Shown here one piece after another: positions 43,322-52,937 of a stretch of 64,000 nt of DNA. Every line of letters starts with the position of its first letter. The first letter of the stretch is position 1. Made by a program: the position numbers and the translations under genes. The notes below the pieces were generated by a model that was not told where the DNA came from, ran no database searches, and worked only from the letters and a program-made list of their open reading frames with translations. Origin of the DNA: an uncultured Lachnospiraceae bacterium (GTDB lineage Bacteria > Bacillota > Clostridia > Lachnospirales > Lachnospiraceae); assembly GCA_947650155.1 (NCBI GenBank), contig CANSUS010000003.1, positions 1 to 64,000 on the forward strand, in the 5' to 3' direction.

Positions 43322-44404
43322 CTATAATCCGCACAGATATTCTTCCCAAAGCCTGCACACTTTTTCAGGTTCCATCTGTTTTTGTATCAAAAACGCCTGA
43401 TCTCCCAATTTTTTCTCCAACGAAGGGGAAAGAAGAATCTGTCTGAATGCTTCCGCCAGCGCTCTTTCGTCCCCCACCGGCACTAACAGCCCGTTTTCTC
43501 CGTTTCGGATCAGTTCTGCCGGACCTCCGCATGGGCAGTCCGTGGAAACCACCGGTATCCCCAGGCACATCGCCTCTATAATGGAATTCGGCATTCCTTC
43601 CGTATGGGATGTCAGCGTAAAAATCCTGACCTTCTCTATATGAGCCGCCACATCCGACACACTGCCGGGCAGACTTACTTTCTCTTTCAGATTCTTTTCT
43701 TCCATCAGCTTTTCCAGCTTTTCCCTGCTGTCTCCTTCCCCGTAAATCACTAACTTCATCTCCGGGAACTCTTTCTCGATCAGGGAAAAGGCCCGTATCA
43801 GCATGGCGTGATTTTTATTCTCATCCAGCCTTCCTGCAGCCGCAATCACATTTTCCCTTCTGCCTTCATACCTTTCCCTCAAAAACACCGGATTGAGGGG
43901 ATTCGGCAAAATAACCGCCCTTTTTTGCACGCCCTTCGGGAAAAAGGCAAGCGCCTGCCTCGTCTGCAAAATCACCCCGTCTGCAAAACGGAAAAGAAAT
44001 CTGGTAAGCGCCTGCATCTTCCTTCCTTCATACTCCATCGTCGGCTCTCCTCTTACCGATACCGCCGTTTTCACAGGCAGAAATGCAGACGTCAAAACAG
44101 CCATCAAATTATTTTTTCCCAAAAAAGACAGAATCACATCCGGTTTATAAGTTTTCCAGATCCTTCGCAGCGTACCGAACCGCACTGCAAAATTATGAAT
44201 CCTTCCTCCCTGCAGACGTTCCTCTTCCGGTTCCGAAAACACCCGCTTTATTCCTTCGGTCAAGTCGTATTCTACTTCTTTCTTATATTGAGTGACCAAT
44301 ATCACTTCATACTGTTTTCTGTGAAAATACTCCGCAAGATTGACTATAACACGCTCAGAACCGCCCTTTTGCAGGGAATTGATAAACAACGCTATCTTTT
44401 TCAT
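43322..44404 (-). CDS. GT4 family glycosyltransferase
   Basis: A 360-residue GT-B enzyme. LFINSLQKGGSERVIVNLAE at the start is the GT4 acceptor motif; AAGRLDENKNHAMLIRAF and the E-x7-E block (HTEGMPNSIIEAM) near residue 280 are the donor motifs. The ATG at 44404 is chosen because GGAGG lies five bases before it and because the motif begins immediately after; an upstream in-frame ATG at 44512 would overlap the asparagine synthase gene. It resembles the GT4 at 46290-47444, and the two flank asparagine synthase copy 2. Confidence 0.88.
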   Translation of the reverse strand: MKKIALFINSLQKGGSERVIVNLAEYFHRKQYEVILVTQYKKEVEYDLTEGIKRVFSEPEEERLQGGRIHNFAVRFGTLRRIWKTYKPDVILSFLGKNNLMAVLTSAFLPVKTAVSVRGEPTMEYEGRKMQALTRFLFRFADGVILQTRQALAFFPKGVQKRAVILPNPLNPVFLRERYEGRRENVIAAAGRLDENKNHAMLIRAFSLIEKEFPEMKLVIYGEGDSREKLEKLMEEKNLKEKVSLPGSVSDVAAHIEKVRIFTLTSHTEGMPNSIIEAMCLGIPVVSTDCPCGGPAELIRNGENGLLVPVGDERALAEAFRQILLSPSLEKKLGDQAFLIQKQMEPEKVCRLWEEYLCGL

Positions 44405-44457
44405 CCCAACCTCCAAAGTTCTGCTTTGCGGCATCCTATCTACCCCGCATGCAGGCC

Positions 44458-46344
44458 CTATGCCCTTTCCATATATTCCTGATACCATTGCTGAAATACG
44501 AAAAACGACCATGCTGTTTTGGAAAAATTATTTCCTGACGCCGGCCCTTTATCCCCGGTACGCAGATATTCCGCGATAAATCGGTTTACATAATCCGCAT
44601 CAAATATCCCCTGTTTTCTCAAATACGCCGCGTCGCACATTGCCGAAAGCTGTTCTTTTAACGGACCTCTCATCCACTGGTCAAGGGGCACGCCAAATCC
44701 TACTTTGGGCCTGTCTAACAGCTCTTTTGGAATATAGTCATACGCAATATCTTTCAGTATCCTCTTTTTTACTCCCTTTGCATACTTATAAGAATGGGGC
44801 AGCCTGTACGAATATTCCATCACATTTACATCCAAAATCGGACATCTGGATTCCAAAGAATATTTCATGGAAGCCCTGTCCACTTTGCAAAGAATATCCC
44901 CCGGCAGATACGTCTCCTGATCCAGAAGCATCCTTCTCTCCTGCCAGTTTTTCTCCTCATATTTTAATTCCTGTTCAAACTTAAAGGGAATGCCGGTCTC
45001 CGGCAGCATCCGGTCGATGGCGTTACTGTAAGTCCCCCCGCCAAGCTGAGTTTTTGTCTCTTTATTCCGGTTGGATGCAATGACCTGAACTTTAAAAGGC
45101 AGCTTCTCCAATATTCCCGCCCTTTTTAAAAACGGCAGATTACAAAAGCCATAGGTCAGCCCGCCTAACGCATCCAGTTTCTGCGCCTGCGCCACATAGT
45201 CATAAATATTATATCCGCAGAAAAATTCATCTCCCCCGTCTCCCGTTAATACCACTGACACCTCTTTTGAAGCAAGAGAGGATACAAGCATGGAGGGAAT
45301 CTGGGAACTGTCTGCAAAAGGTTCATCATAATATCTGGGGATACTTTCTACCATATCAAACATTTCTTTTTCGTCGATATACAACTCCGTATGCTCCGTT
45401 CCCAGATACTCTGCCACCTGCTTTGCATATTCCGCCTCGTTATAACGTTTTTCATGAAAACCGATGGAAAATGTCTTAACGGGCGTTTCGCTGATTTCCT
45501 GTGCAAGAGCAGTGACTAACGACGAATCAAACCCCCCGCTTAAAAAAGCGCCAAGTGGTACATCCGCAATCATACGTTTTTCCACCGCTTCTTTTAACAG
45601 TTCTTTTAGTTCTTCCTTGGCTTCTTCATAAGAAGGCGCTTTTTCTTCCCTTTTTTTCTTCGCTGTCTGCGCCACATCCCAATATTTCCATTTGCGGATC
45701 TGCCCGGACTTAAAATTTACAATCTGTCCCGGTTCTACTTTATAAACATCCTCAAAAACAGAATAAGGCTCATTGATACACTGCTGAAACAGATATCGTT
45801 TGATCACATCCCGGCGGATATTTTTAGGAAATCCCGGATATGCCATAATCGGCTTTAATTCGGACGCAAAAACCAGATTCGCTCCGTCTTCCCAATAATA
45901 CAGCGGTTTTTTTCCTATTCTGTCACGGACAAGGAAAAGTTCCTTTGTCTCTTTGTCATAGAGGGCAATTGCAAACATTCCCCGGAACCTGTCCACACAG
46001 GAAATTCCCCATTTCAAATACGCTGCAAGAATCACTTCTGTATCACATTTTGACCGGAAAGGATACTCTTTCAATTCCTCCCGTAATTCCAGAAAATTAT
46101 ATATTTCACCGTTATACACAATTACAAGCCTGTCGTCCGCCGAATGCATGGGCTGATGTCCCAGACTGGACAAATCCAAAATTGACAGTCTTCTCTGCGC
46201 CAGGCCGACCAGATATCCGCCCGATGCTTCAAAGATCTCTTCCCCGCTGTCATTCGGTCCTCTGTGATACATCTGATCGTTCATTTCCTTTAACTGTTCT
46301 GATCTGATGCTTTTTTTCGAGATGAATCCGCATATTCCGCACAT
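44458..46344 (-). CDS. asnB: Asparagine synthase (glutamine-hydrolysing) homologue, copy 2
   Basis: A 628-residue relative of the protein at 36575-38485. MCGICGFIS gives the N-terminal cysteine, which must follow the initiator Met directly; this and GGAGG right before it fix the start at 46344 rather than 46368. SGGFDSSLV near residue 265 is the PP-loop, followed by TGDGGDEFFCGY. The start lies 54 bases inside the end of the upstream GT4 gene. Two copies within 10 kb beside many glycosyltransferases favour sugar amidation over amino-acid supply (inference). Confidence 0.87.
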   Translation of the reverse strand: MCGICGFISKKSIRSEQLKEMNDQMYHRGPNDSGEEIFEASGGYLVGLAQRRLSILDLSSLGHQPMHSADDRLVIVYNGEIYNFLELREELKEYPFRSKCDTEVILAAYLKWGISCVDRFRGMFAIALYDKETKELFLVRDRIGKKPLYYWEDGANLVFASELKPIMAYPGFPKNIRRDVIKRYLFQQCINEPYSVFEDVYKVEPGQIVNFKSGQIRKWKYWDVAQTAKKKREEKAPSYEEAKEELKELLKEAVEKRMIADVPLGAFLSGGFDSSLVTALAQEISETPVKTFSIGFHEKRYNEAEYAKQVAEYLGTEHTELYIDEKEMFDMVESIPRYYDEPFADSSQIPSMLVSSLASKEVSVVLTGDGGDEFFCGYNIYDYVAQAQKLDALGGLTYGFCNLPFLKRAGILEKLPFKVQVIASNRNKETKTQLGGGTYSNAIDRMLPETGIPFKFEQELKYEEKNWQERRMLLDQETYLPGDILCKVDRASMKYSLESRCPILDVNVMEYSYRLPHSYKYAKGVKKRILKDIAYDYIPKELLDRPKVGFGVPLDQWMRGPLKEQLSAMCDAAYLRKQGIFDADYVNRFIAEYLRTGDKGPASGNNFSKTAWSFFVFQQWYQEYMERA

Positions 46345-47444
46345 ATTTCCTCCATATACTGTTTCCATTTTGCAGCGATCACTTCCACGCCCGCTCTTTT
46401 CCCAATCTCAGCCGCCTGCCGTCCAAGCTTCTCTGCAAATTCCGGCTGCTCGATCAGACGGTTCATGGCCTCCGCCAACGCCTTTGGATCTCCTACCGGC
46501 ACTAACAGTCCGTTTTCTTCCGGCGTAATCACCATTGCCGGCCCTCCCGGCGGACAATCCGTGGCCGCCACCGGCAGTCCTAAAGCCATTGCCTCCAGCA
46601 TTGCGTTGGGCATCCCTTCATAATCCGATGAGAAAGCCGCCAATGCTCCATGTATCATATCCTTTTCCAACCTATCGCTGGCTCCCATAAGAAACACATA
46701 TTCCCCGGCCCCTCTCTCTTCGATCAGCTTCTCCAGTTTCTCCTTTGTTCCGTCAAAGGAATCCGGACCGAAGATTTTTAAAATATAATCAGGATGCTTT
46801 TCATGAACCATACAGAATGCTTCTATCAACATGAGCTGGTTTTTAAAGTCCACCAGCCTCCCGGAATGCACCACCGTTTTTTCTCTTTTTTCCGGTATCG
46901 GATTTCCAAGAAACTTGGGGTTGATCGGATTGAGTATGACTTTGGATTTCTTTGTAATATAGTCAGGAAAGAAGTCTCTTTGATCCGTCGTCTGAAAGAC
47001 GCAGCCTGCTGCCCGCCTGAACAAAATGGGAATTTGTATCCGATCCGACAGAAAATCATAATATCCGACCGGGTTAATCCGAACCGAAATCAACACCGGC
47101 ATCTTCAAACCGATGGTTGACGTCAGCGCCCTGTAATTCGCTTTTCTTGCAAAAGCAATGACAATATCCGGTCTTGTTTTTTTTAAAAATCGGCGAAGAT
47201 TAAAGATTCTTGCGACAAACTTACCGATCCTTCCATACTTTTCCTGCTTTCCCAAAAGCCCCACATGCACTCTCTTAATCCGACTGTCTATCACATACTC
47301 GTCTTCTCCCTGCCATTCCGTGGCAATATAGACTTCATTGCCCCATTCCGCAAACTGTCCTGCCAGGACGGACACCACTCTCTCCGCCCCGCCCCGCTCC
47401 AGACAATTCAAATGAAATACAATTTTTTTCCCTTTTTCCTTCAT
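46290..47444 (-). CDS. GT4 family glycosyltransferase
   Basis: A 384-residue GT-B enzyme. IVFHLNCLERGGAERVVSVL at the start and SSDYEGMPNAMLEAMALGLPVAA near residue 285 are GT4 marks. The second ATG (47444) is better placed than the first (47450), since GAGG lies seven bases before it. Its end overlaps the asparagine synthase gene by 55 bases. It is similar in length and motifs to the enzyme at 43322-44404, suggesting duplication. Confidence 0.88.
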   Translation of the reverse strand: MKEKGKKIVFHLNCLERGGAERVVSVLAGQFAEWGNEVYIATEWQGEDEYVIDSRIKRVHVGLLGKQEKYGRIGKFVARIFNLRRFLKKTRPDIVIAFARKANYRALTSTIGLKMPVLISVRINPVGYYDFLSDRIQIPILFRRAAGCVFQTTDQRDFFPDYITKKSKVILNPINPKFLGNPIPEKREKTVVHSGRLVDFKNQLMLIEAFCMVHEKHPDYILKIFGPDSFDGTKEKLEKLIEERGAGEYVFLMGASDRLEKDMIHGALAAFSSDYEGMPNAMLEAMALGLPVAATDCPPGGPAMVITPEENGLLVPVGDPKALAEAMNRLIEQPEFAEKLGRQAAEIGKRAGVEVIAAKWKQYMEEICAEYADSSRKKASDQNS

Positions 47445-47482
47445 ATCCATGCCTCATGCCCGTTTATAAAAGCAGCCCTGAA

Positions 47483-48664
47483 CTAAACTGTTTCCAGCAA
47501 TTTTTCCAGGCTCGCCCTATAGGCTTCCACGCTAAACTCCTGCGCCCGTTTTTGTGCCTTCTCTTTATAGCTTTCCGACAGTTTTTCGTCTGTCAGCATT
47601 CTTTTCAGTTCCGCCGCATATATTTCTTCTTCTTTTGTAAATTCCCCTGCATTTACATTCTTTTCTCCTGTAAAAACGGGGGTAATGATTCCATAATCCC
47701 CCAGATATACTTCCTGTTTACCGGCACACTCTCTGTAATCTTCGTTCAGTATTTCCGCCGGTCCGGTCTTGCAGTTTACACTGACACAGGGAACGCCGCA
47801 TGCCATTGCCTCAATTAATGCGTTGGGAAATCCTTCGCTTTCCGAAGTCAGCGCATAGACATCCGCTTTTTCAAGCAGTGGAAAAGGATTCTTCCTGACT
47901 CCGGTAAAGAGAACGTCCGCTTTTATCCCTAAATCTTCCGCCAGTTTACGGTACTCTGCATATTCCCCTTCTCCGATAATCATCAGTTTCACATCCGGCA
48001 GGTCCTTTTTTACCAGATAAAAGCTTTTGATCAGATGCCAGAATCCCTTTAAATCATCCTCACGCCCCATAGAAACCACCAGTTTTCCCGGTCTGTTCAA
48101 AAAGCTGCCAATCCAGCCTTCCTCGGCCGCGCCATTTTCTTCCCGTTTACTGAACTCTCTGATCTCGTTAACATTACAGGGATTGTACAGTACCGCGGAA
48201 GATTTTGTCCCAAAGATCCGGTTAATGTCTTCTTCCATCACTTTGGTGCAGCTTACCACCCTGTCAGCCCTCCTGCAGATCAGCTGCATTTTCCTCTTTT
48301 CCTGTAATACGCCGTATCCGCGTATGCCTGCCCACACTCTGCCCTGACCTTTGGACAAGACGTTTGCCAGATTGGCTGTCACCCCAAAACTGTAGCTGAT
48401 ATCGATATTTAACGCCTTTTTTAATTTTTTCAGACGACGTATTCTTTTCAGAAGATTACTTACTTTTCCCAGTTTCCCTTCTACTGCCCCGAGATTCAGA
48501 TCCACCAGTTTCAAACCCGATACGTCGTAAATCATATCCTGTGAACTGAAAATCACCAGATAAACGTCATGGCTGTCATTTAAAAGTTTTGCCGTCAGCG
48601 CACAGATTCTTTCAAATCCTCCCTGATGCAGCATAGGAACGATCAGCATCACTCTTTTTCTCAT
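47483..48664 (-). CDS. GT4 family glycosyltransferase
   Basis: A 393-residue GT-B enzyme. LIVPMLHQGGFERICALTAK at the start, VSMGREDDLKGFWHLIKSF in the linker and ALTSESEGFPNALIEAMACG near residue 275 mark family 4. The ATG overlaps the stop of the upstream GT4 gene (ATGA), implying coupling. Donor and acceptor unknown. Confidence 0.88.
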   Translation of the reverse strand: MRKRVMLIVPMLHQGGFERICALTAKLLNDSHDVYLVIFSSQDMIYDVSGLKLVDLNLGAVEGKLGKVSNLLKRIRRLKKLKKALNIDISYSFGVTANLANVLSKGQGRVWAGIRGYGVLQEKRKMQLICRRADRVVSCTKVMEEDINRIFGTKSSAVLYNPCNVNEIREFSKREENGAAEEGWIGSFLNRPGKLVVSMGREDDLKGFWHLIKSFYLVKKDLPDVKLMIIGEGEYAEYRKLAEDLGIKADVLFTGVRKNPFPLLEKADVYALTSESEGFPNALIEAMACGVPCVSVNCKTGPAEILNEDYRECAGKQEVYLGDYGIITPVFTGEKNVNAGEFTKEEEIYAAELKRMLTDEKLSESYKEKAQKRAQEFSVEAYRASLEKLLETV

Positions 48665-49782
48665 AAACAGTCTTCCTCTCCGGTCATGTAAAACTGCTCG
48701 TAGCGTTTTGCCTGCAGCCTCACGTCAAACCCTGCCGCCGCGATCTGTTCGTACATATCTTCTCTCGTATAATCCTCATTTGCAAGCACATAGTCCGCCC
48801 ATTCTTCCGGTTTGGCGGAAATACTTTTATAGGTCACAAGATCGGTGATACCAACCTCTTTTGCAATCGTATCCGATATCAGACACCGCAGACCTGCGCT
48901 CTGTGCCTCTACCACTGTTCCCGGCAGACCTTCATACCGGGACGGAAATACAAAGAAATCCATTGCATGATAATAGTCCCAGGTATCTTTCTGATTTCCG
49001 AAAAAATATACTTTATCGTCGATTCCAAGCGAAACCGCCGTAATTTTCATTTCCTCCATCAGGCTTCCTTCTCCTAATAAGAACAGTACGGCGTTTTCCT
49101 GTTTTTTGGCAATCAGAGCAAAAACTTTCAGCAGATATTCATGGTTTTTCGCATAATGGAATCTGCCGGCATGCCCGATCACAAACTTATTCTCTACCTC
49201 TAATGCGCTCCGCATTCTGTCCCGCACTCTTTTTCTGTATCGGAAGGGCGCCACATCAATCGCATTGGGTATGATTCTGACTTTACCGGATAACGTATTT
49301 TTTCTTCCAAATACTGCTTCCGCCGCCAGTCCGGAACATGCAAACATATAATCGCATCTGCGTTTGAGCGGTCTTCTGATCCAGACTGTAATTCTCCCTT
49401 TCAGTCCTTTCTCCACACCGGCGCTTCTTGCATGGGCAATCGTCATGGAAACGCCGCTTTTTTTTGCAATCGGCAGATAAATTGCCGCCGTACTTGTCAT
49501 ATGCCCGTGTACAGCCTTAAACTCATGATGTTCGGCAAAGAAAGCCTGAAGCGCTTTCTTATATGCCCCTATATTATATAACTTAAAGCGGGGAACATGA
49601 TAGATCCGTCCCCCCATCGCCTTGATCTCATCGTCATAATATCCCTTTTTATCCTGATGTACCAAAAAATCAAACTCTATCTTTCCCCTGTCAATATTTC
49701 GGTATATGTCCATGATCCGGCTCTCGGCGCCGCCCAAATTGGTACTTCCAAGCACATGTAATATCCGTATTGGTTCCGACAT
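48661..49782 (-). CDS. GT4 family glycosyltransferase (EpsF-like)
   Basis: A 373-residue GT-B enzyme. RILHVLGSTNLGGAESRIMD is the start typical of EpsF/CapM-like enzymes of Firmicute capsule loci; GHAGRFHYAKNHEYLLKVF and FVFPSRYEGLPGTVVEAQSAG are the donor-side motifs. The ribosome binding site is unusually distant (AAAGGGG about 13 bases before the ATG), so translation may rely on the preceding gene. Its end overlaps the next GT4 start. Confidence 0.88.
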   Translation of the reverse strand: MSEPIRILHVLGSTNLGGAESRIMDIYRNIDRGKIEFDFLVHQDKKGYYDDEIKAMGGRIYHVPRFKLYNIGAYKKALQAFFAEHHEFKAVHGHMTSTAAIYLPIAKKSGVSMTIAHARSAGVEKGLKGRITVWIRRPLKRRCDYMFACSGLAAEAVFGRKNTLSGKVRIIPNAIDVAPFRYRKRVRDRMRSALEVENKFVIGHAGRFHYAKNHEYLLKVFALIAKKQENAVLFLLGEGSLMEEMKITAVSLGIDDKVYFFGNQKDTWDYYHAMDFFVFPSRYEGLPGTVVEAQSAGLRCLISDTIAKEVGITDLVTYKSISAKPEEWADYVLANEDYTREDMYEQIAAAGFDVRLQAKRYEQFYMTGEEDCL

Positions 49783-49812
49783 TTTATCTTGATGCCCCTT
49801 TCCCTGTTTTCT

Positions 49813-50553
49813 CTATCTGTTTCTAAGCGATGTGAGTAAAAACTTGATCTGCGCTGCAGCATACTCCCACATTCTTCCCAAAACAGTTCTTGCAACAGGC
49901 GTCTCCTCTAAATATTCTGAATAAGAGATCATATCTTCCCCATATTCTCTGAATATTCTCCGATACCGTTTTTTATCCGCCTCAGTGACTGTATTTGCAT
50001 GAATTACCATCGTTGTCATGCCCTTTTTCTTTTTCAGGCTGCTGCTCAGGCGGAAAGAAATCGGATAGAAGACCATCCCCCTGCTTCTGTACGGTTTCTT
50101 TCCAAATCCATCCGTCATTCTGTCAAATCCAAGTTCTTTTAAAGCTTTCAAAGTATTTTTATCATAGGAATGCGCAGGAGCCATAAAAATATCTGTTTCA
50201 ATGCCATACTCTTTCAGTTTTTCCTTTCCAAATGCAAGCATCTTCCTTTGCTTTTCAAACGAGTGTCCCGCAAACTCCGAAAAATGATTCAATGGAAAAC
50301 TTCCGCCGCATTTCGTCGTATAAAGATGAAAACAACCGTGCATGGCAAAGCAATAGCCTTTTTGTTTCAGTTCATCCATGATTCTGTAAAAATCTTTGTG
50401 GGGCGCTTCACATTTTAAATTTTCATCCCTGTTTTCAGGAACGATTCCCAGTAATGGTGTGATTCCAGCCTCTTCAAACAGATTTAGGAAAAAATAAAAG
50501 TTCTCCCAATTCATATCCGGCGTAATATCATCCATGCGGACCGCTATTTTCAT
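49813..50553 (-). CDS. DUF2334 polysaccharide-deacetylase-like protein
   Basis: A 246-residue protein of the DUF2334 branch of the carbohydrate esterase 4 (NodB-like) superfamily. RMDDITP at residues 6-12 gives the paired aspartates and MHGCFH near residue 95 gives histidines for the metal site; FMAPAHSYD near 145 resembles the later motif. There is no signal peptide, so it should act in the cytoplasm, perhaps removing an acetyl group from a nucleotide sugar or lipid-linked intermediate (inference). The ATG overlaps the stop of the epimerase gene (ATGA). Confidence 0.78.
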   Translation of the reverse strand: MKIAVRMDDITPDMNWENFYFFLNLFEEAGITPLLGIVPENRDENLKCEAPHKDFYRIMDELKQKGYCFAMHGCFHLYTTKCGGSFPLNHFSEFAGHSFEKQRKMLAFGKEKLKEYGIETDIFMAPAHSYDKNTLKALKELGFDRMTDGFGKKPYRSRGMVFYPISFRLSSSLKKKKGMTTMVIHANTVTEADKKRYRRIFREYGEDMISYSEYLEETPVARTVLGRMWEYAAAQIKFLLTSLRNR

Positions 50554-51527
50554 GAAAGATTCTCCTTATACCACTCAATCGCAAGCGCAATCCCCTTTTT
50601 GAAATCATATTCCGGTTCATAACCTAAAAGCTTCCTTGCCTTTGAGATATCCGCATTGGAATGTTTGATATCTCCCGCCCGATCGGGTCCGAACTTCGGC
50701 TCTATCTTCTTCCCAAGCGCACTGCACAGGTCATAATAAATATCGATCAGATATTCTCTGCCGCCGTAAGCAATATTAAATGCATTTCCGGCTGCTTCAC
50801 CGGGCGCAAGACAGGCCTTTAAGTTTGCCTGAATTACATTGTCAATATACGTGAAATCCCTGGACTGCTTCCCATCTCCGTTGATCGTAGGCGCTTCGTC
50901 ATTTAAAAGCTGCTTAATAAACTTCGGAAGGACGGCCGCATAAGCGCCGTCAGGATCCTGCCTCCTGCCAAATACGTTAAAATACCGCATTCCATATGTG
51001 TCCAGACCATACAGTTTTTTATACAGTTTTCCATATTCCTCATCCACTCTTTTTGTCAGCGCGTAAGGAGAAAGCAGATTCCCTTCCTGGCCTTCCACCT
51101 TGGGAAGTACCGGATGATCTCCATAAACGGAAGAACTGGAAGCATACACAAACTTCTTTACCTTATTCTGCCTTGCCGCCTCCATCATGTTTAAAGTACC
51201 TCTGATATTGATTTCTTCGTATAAAAGCGGCATCTCAATACTTCTGGGCACGCTTCCCCATGCCGCCTGGTTCAGCACATAATCCACGCCCTCACAGGCT
51301 TTCATACAGGTGTCTAAGTCCCTGATATCCCCTTTGATAAACGTATAATTTTCCCTGTCCAGAAACAGATCCACATTTTCCTGTTTTCCTGTAGATAAAT
51401 TGTCCAGACAGCGAACCTGATAACCCATATCCGTCAACGCTTCACACAGGTTCGACCCGATAAAACCTGCGCCGCCCGTTACTAAAAATACACTGTCTTT
51501 CTCAAATTTCAAATCCTGATAACTCAT
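50550..51527 (-). CDS. UDP-N-acetylglucosamine/uronate 4-epimerase (TviC/WbpP type)
   Basis: A 325-residue extended SDR. VTGGAGFIGSNLCEAL is the NAD motif, SSSSVYGDHP and SPYALTK contain the catalytic Ser and Tyr-Lys, and LNQAAWGSVPRSIE with DPDGAYAAVLPKF are marks of the TviC/WbpP group that accept N-acetylated UDP-sugars. The start at 51527 has GGAGG five bases upstream and overlaps the previous stop (ATGA); the earlier ATG at 51539 is less well placed. Together with the dehydrogenase at 52938-54254 it could give UDP-GalNAc-uronate, as in Vi-antigen synthesis. Confidence 0.85.
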   Translation of the reverse strand: MSYQDLKFEKDSVFLVTGGAGFIGSNLCEALTDMGYQVRCLDNLSTGKQENVDLFLDRENYTFIKGDIRDLDTCMKACEGVDYVLNQAAWGSVPRSIEMPLLYEEINIRGTLNMMEAARQNKVKKFVYASSSSVYGDHPVLPKVEGQEGNLLSPYALTKRVDEEYGKLYKKLYGLDTYGMRYFNVFGRRQDPDGAYAAVLPKFIKQLLNDEAPTINGDGKQSRDFTYIDNVIQANLKACLAPGEAAGNAFNIAYGGREYLIDIYYDLCSALGKKIEPKFGPDRAGDIKHSNADISKARKLLGYEPEYDFKKGIALAIEWYKENLS

Positions 51528-52906
51528 TTCCGCCTCCATTTTTCAATCCATATTTCTATCAATAATAAAAACGCCGTCACATAAAGAAGCGCCGTATTAT
51601 AAATCATATATCTGGAAAGACACATGATCGTAAGCGATACTGCCGCCACGTTTCCCGCCGTCAAAAGGGCAGTCAGCAAAAGCAGCTTTACCGCCCTGCT
51701 TTCTTTCTTTTTGCGATAACAGTAAATCCCCATTCCTGTCAAAACAAAATACCCTAGCAATGCTGGAATATTGAAAAGAGGATGTACAAAAGCCGCCGTC
51801 CTGATCAGTCCCACCGCTGCATTTCTTATATAATGGGAAAACCACCGTAAAAAGGATTCCGAAAGCAGCTCTCTGTACATGGTTCCCGCAATTTCATCCA
51901 CTCTTACGGATTTTTCCATGTAGTCATCTATACCCTCTTCCCTTTGTACATAATCCTGCAAAACTGGAAAGATGGCAAAGTCCTTAATATCGTCGTGCAT
52001 ATCCGAATAAAATACCGCTTCCTCCGAAAAGGCCGAAGGGGCATTTTTGAAAAGCATCTGTCCGTCTTCTGCAATCCCGTATATTTCATAAAAAAGTTCC
52101 CGAAACCGCTCCTTGGAAACGGCCTGTCCGTCTTCCCTGTCCGCCACGTAAATGACATTGGAAAGAATCGTAACCGGACCGTAAGTTGTTCCTGCAAATG
52201 TACCGTTTACAAGCAGGTTATAACTGCAGGTCCCCACTGTCCGGCATACAAGCACAAGTAGAAACAGACAAATACTCGCAAGAATTTTCTTTTTATTTCT
52301 GAAATTGACAACCAACGCCACAATCAGCCATGCGATCAGAGTAACTGCCATCTGTCCCCTCGTAATAAGCAGAAATGCAGATAACAAAAGCGATATCAAA
52401 AAATAATTCCGCTGCTTCTCCTCTTCCCAAACTGCCTTTAGCAAAAACAGGAAAAATAAATGATACAAAGGCAGGGTAACTCCCTCCGAAATCATGGCAT
52501 TCGTTAACAGAATCCCGGAAGAAGCAAAAAGCGGCGTCATCACATAGGGGAAAACCATACAGACTGCCGTTACAGGCATTACATAATTTCCCCGATACTT
52601 ACTGCCGATATAGCAGGAAAACTGATAAATAGAAAATACTGCCAGCGCATTCTGTAAAAAAGCGAGGACCGTAAATCCAAATCCGCCAAAGCAGAACTTC
52701 ATTACATTCAGCAGTAACGCATATCCCGGTTCCCGAAACGGCGCCATATTCAGATAACTTTCCGTATCCGGATATGTTTTTACCCCTCCTGCCAGAAAAA
52801 TAACCGCAAATATTACGATAAGGAACAGTAATACTGCCCCTTTACCATAGCCCTCTTTTTTTTGTTTTCCGCCCTGTGGTATTTTTGCTCCGCTCTCCAT
52901 AATCAT
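51524..52906 (-). CDS. Polytopic membrane protein, GT-C-like, unassigned
   Basis: A 460-residue membrane protein with about ten hydrophobic segments, a soluble stretch at residues about 245-345 and a conserved-looking YPDTESYLNMAPFREPGYALLL near residue 45. The acidic residues in the first external loop fit GT-C-type glycosyltransferases that use polyprenyl-phosphate sugars, but no family can be named with confidence. It is placed between the dehydrogenase and epimerase genes, which otherwise act as a pair. Confidence 0.6.
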   Translation of the reverse strand: MIMESGAKIPQGGKQKKEGYGKGAVLLFLIVIFAVIFLAGGVKTYPDTESYLNMAPFREPGYALLLNVMKFCFGGFGFTVLAFLQNALAVFSIYQFSCYIGSKYRGNYVMPVTAVCMVFPYVMTPLFASSGILLTNAMISEGVTLPLYHLFFLFLLKAVWEEEKQRNYFLISLLLSAFLLITRGQMAVTLIAWLIVALVVNFRNKKKILASICLFLLVLVCRTVGTCSYNLLVNGTFAGTTYGPVTILSNVIYVADREDGQAVSKERFRELFYEIYGIAEDGQMLFKNAPSAFSEEAVFYSDMHDDIKDFAIFPVLQDYVQREEGIDDYMEKSVRVDEIAGTMYRELLSESFLRWFSHYIRNAAVGLIRTAAFVHPLFNIPALLGYFVLTGMGIYCYRKKKESRAVKLLLLTALLTAGNVAAVSLTIMCLSRYMIYNTALLYVTAFLLLIEIWIEKWRRK

Positions 52907-52937
52907 CCTGTTCTGTCATTGTCATATTTTTAGGAAA

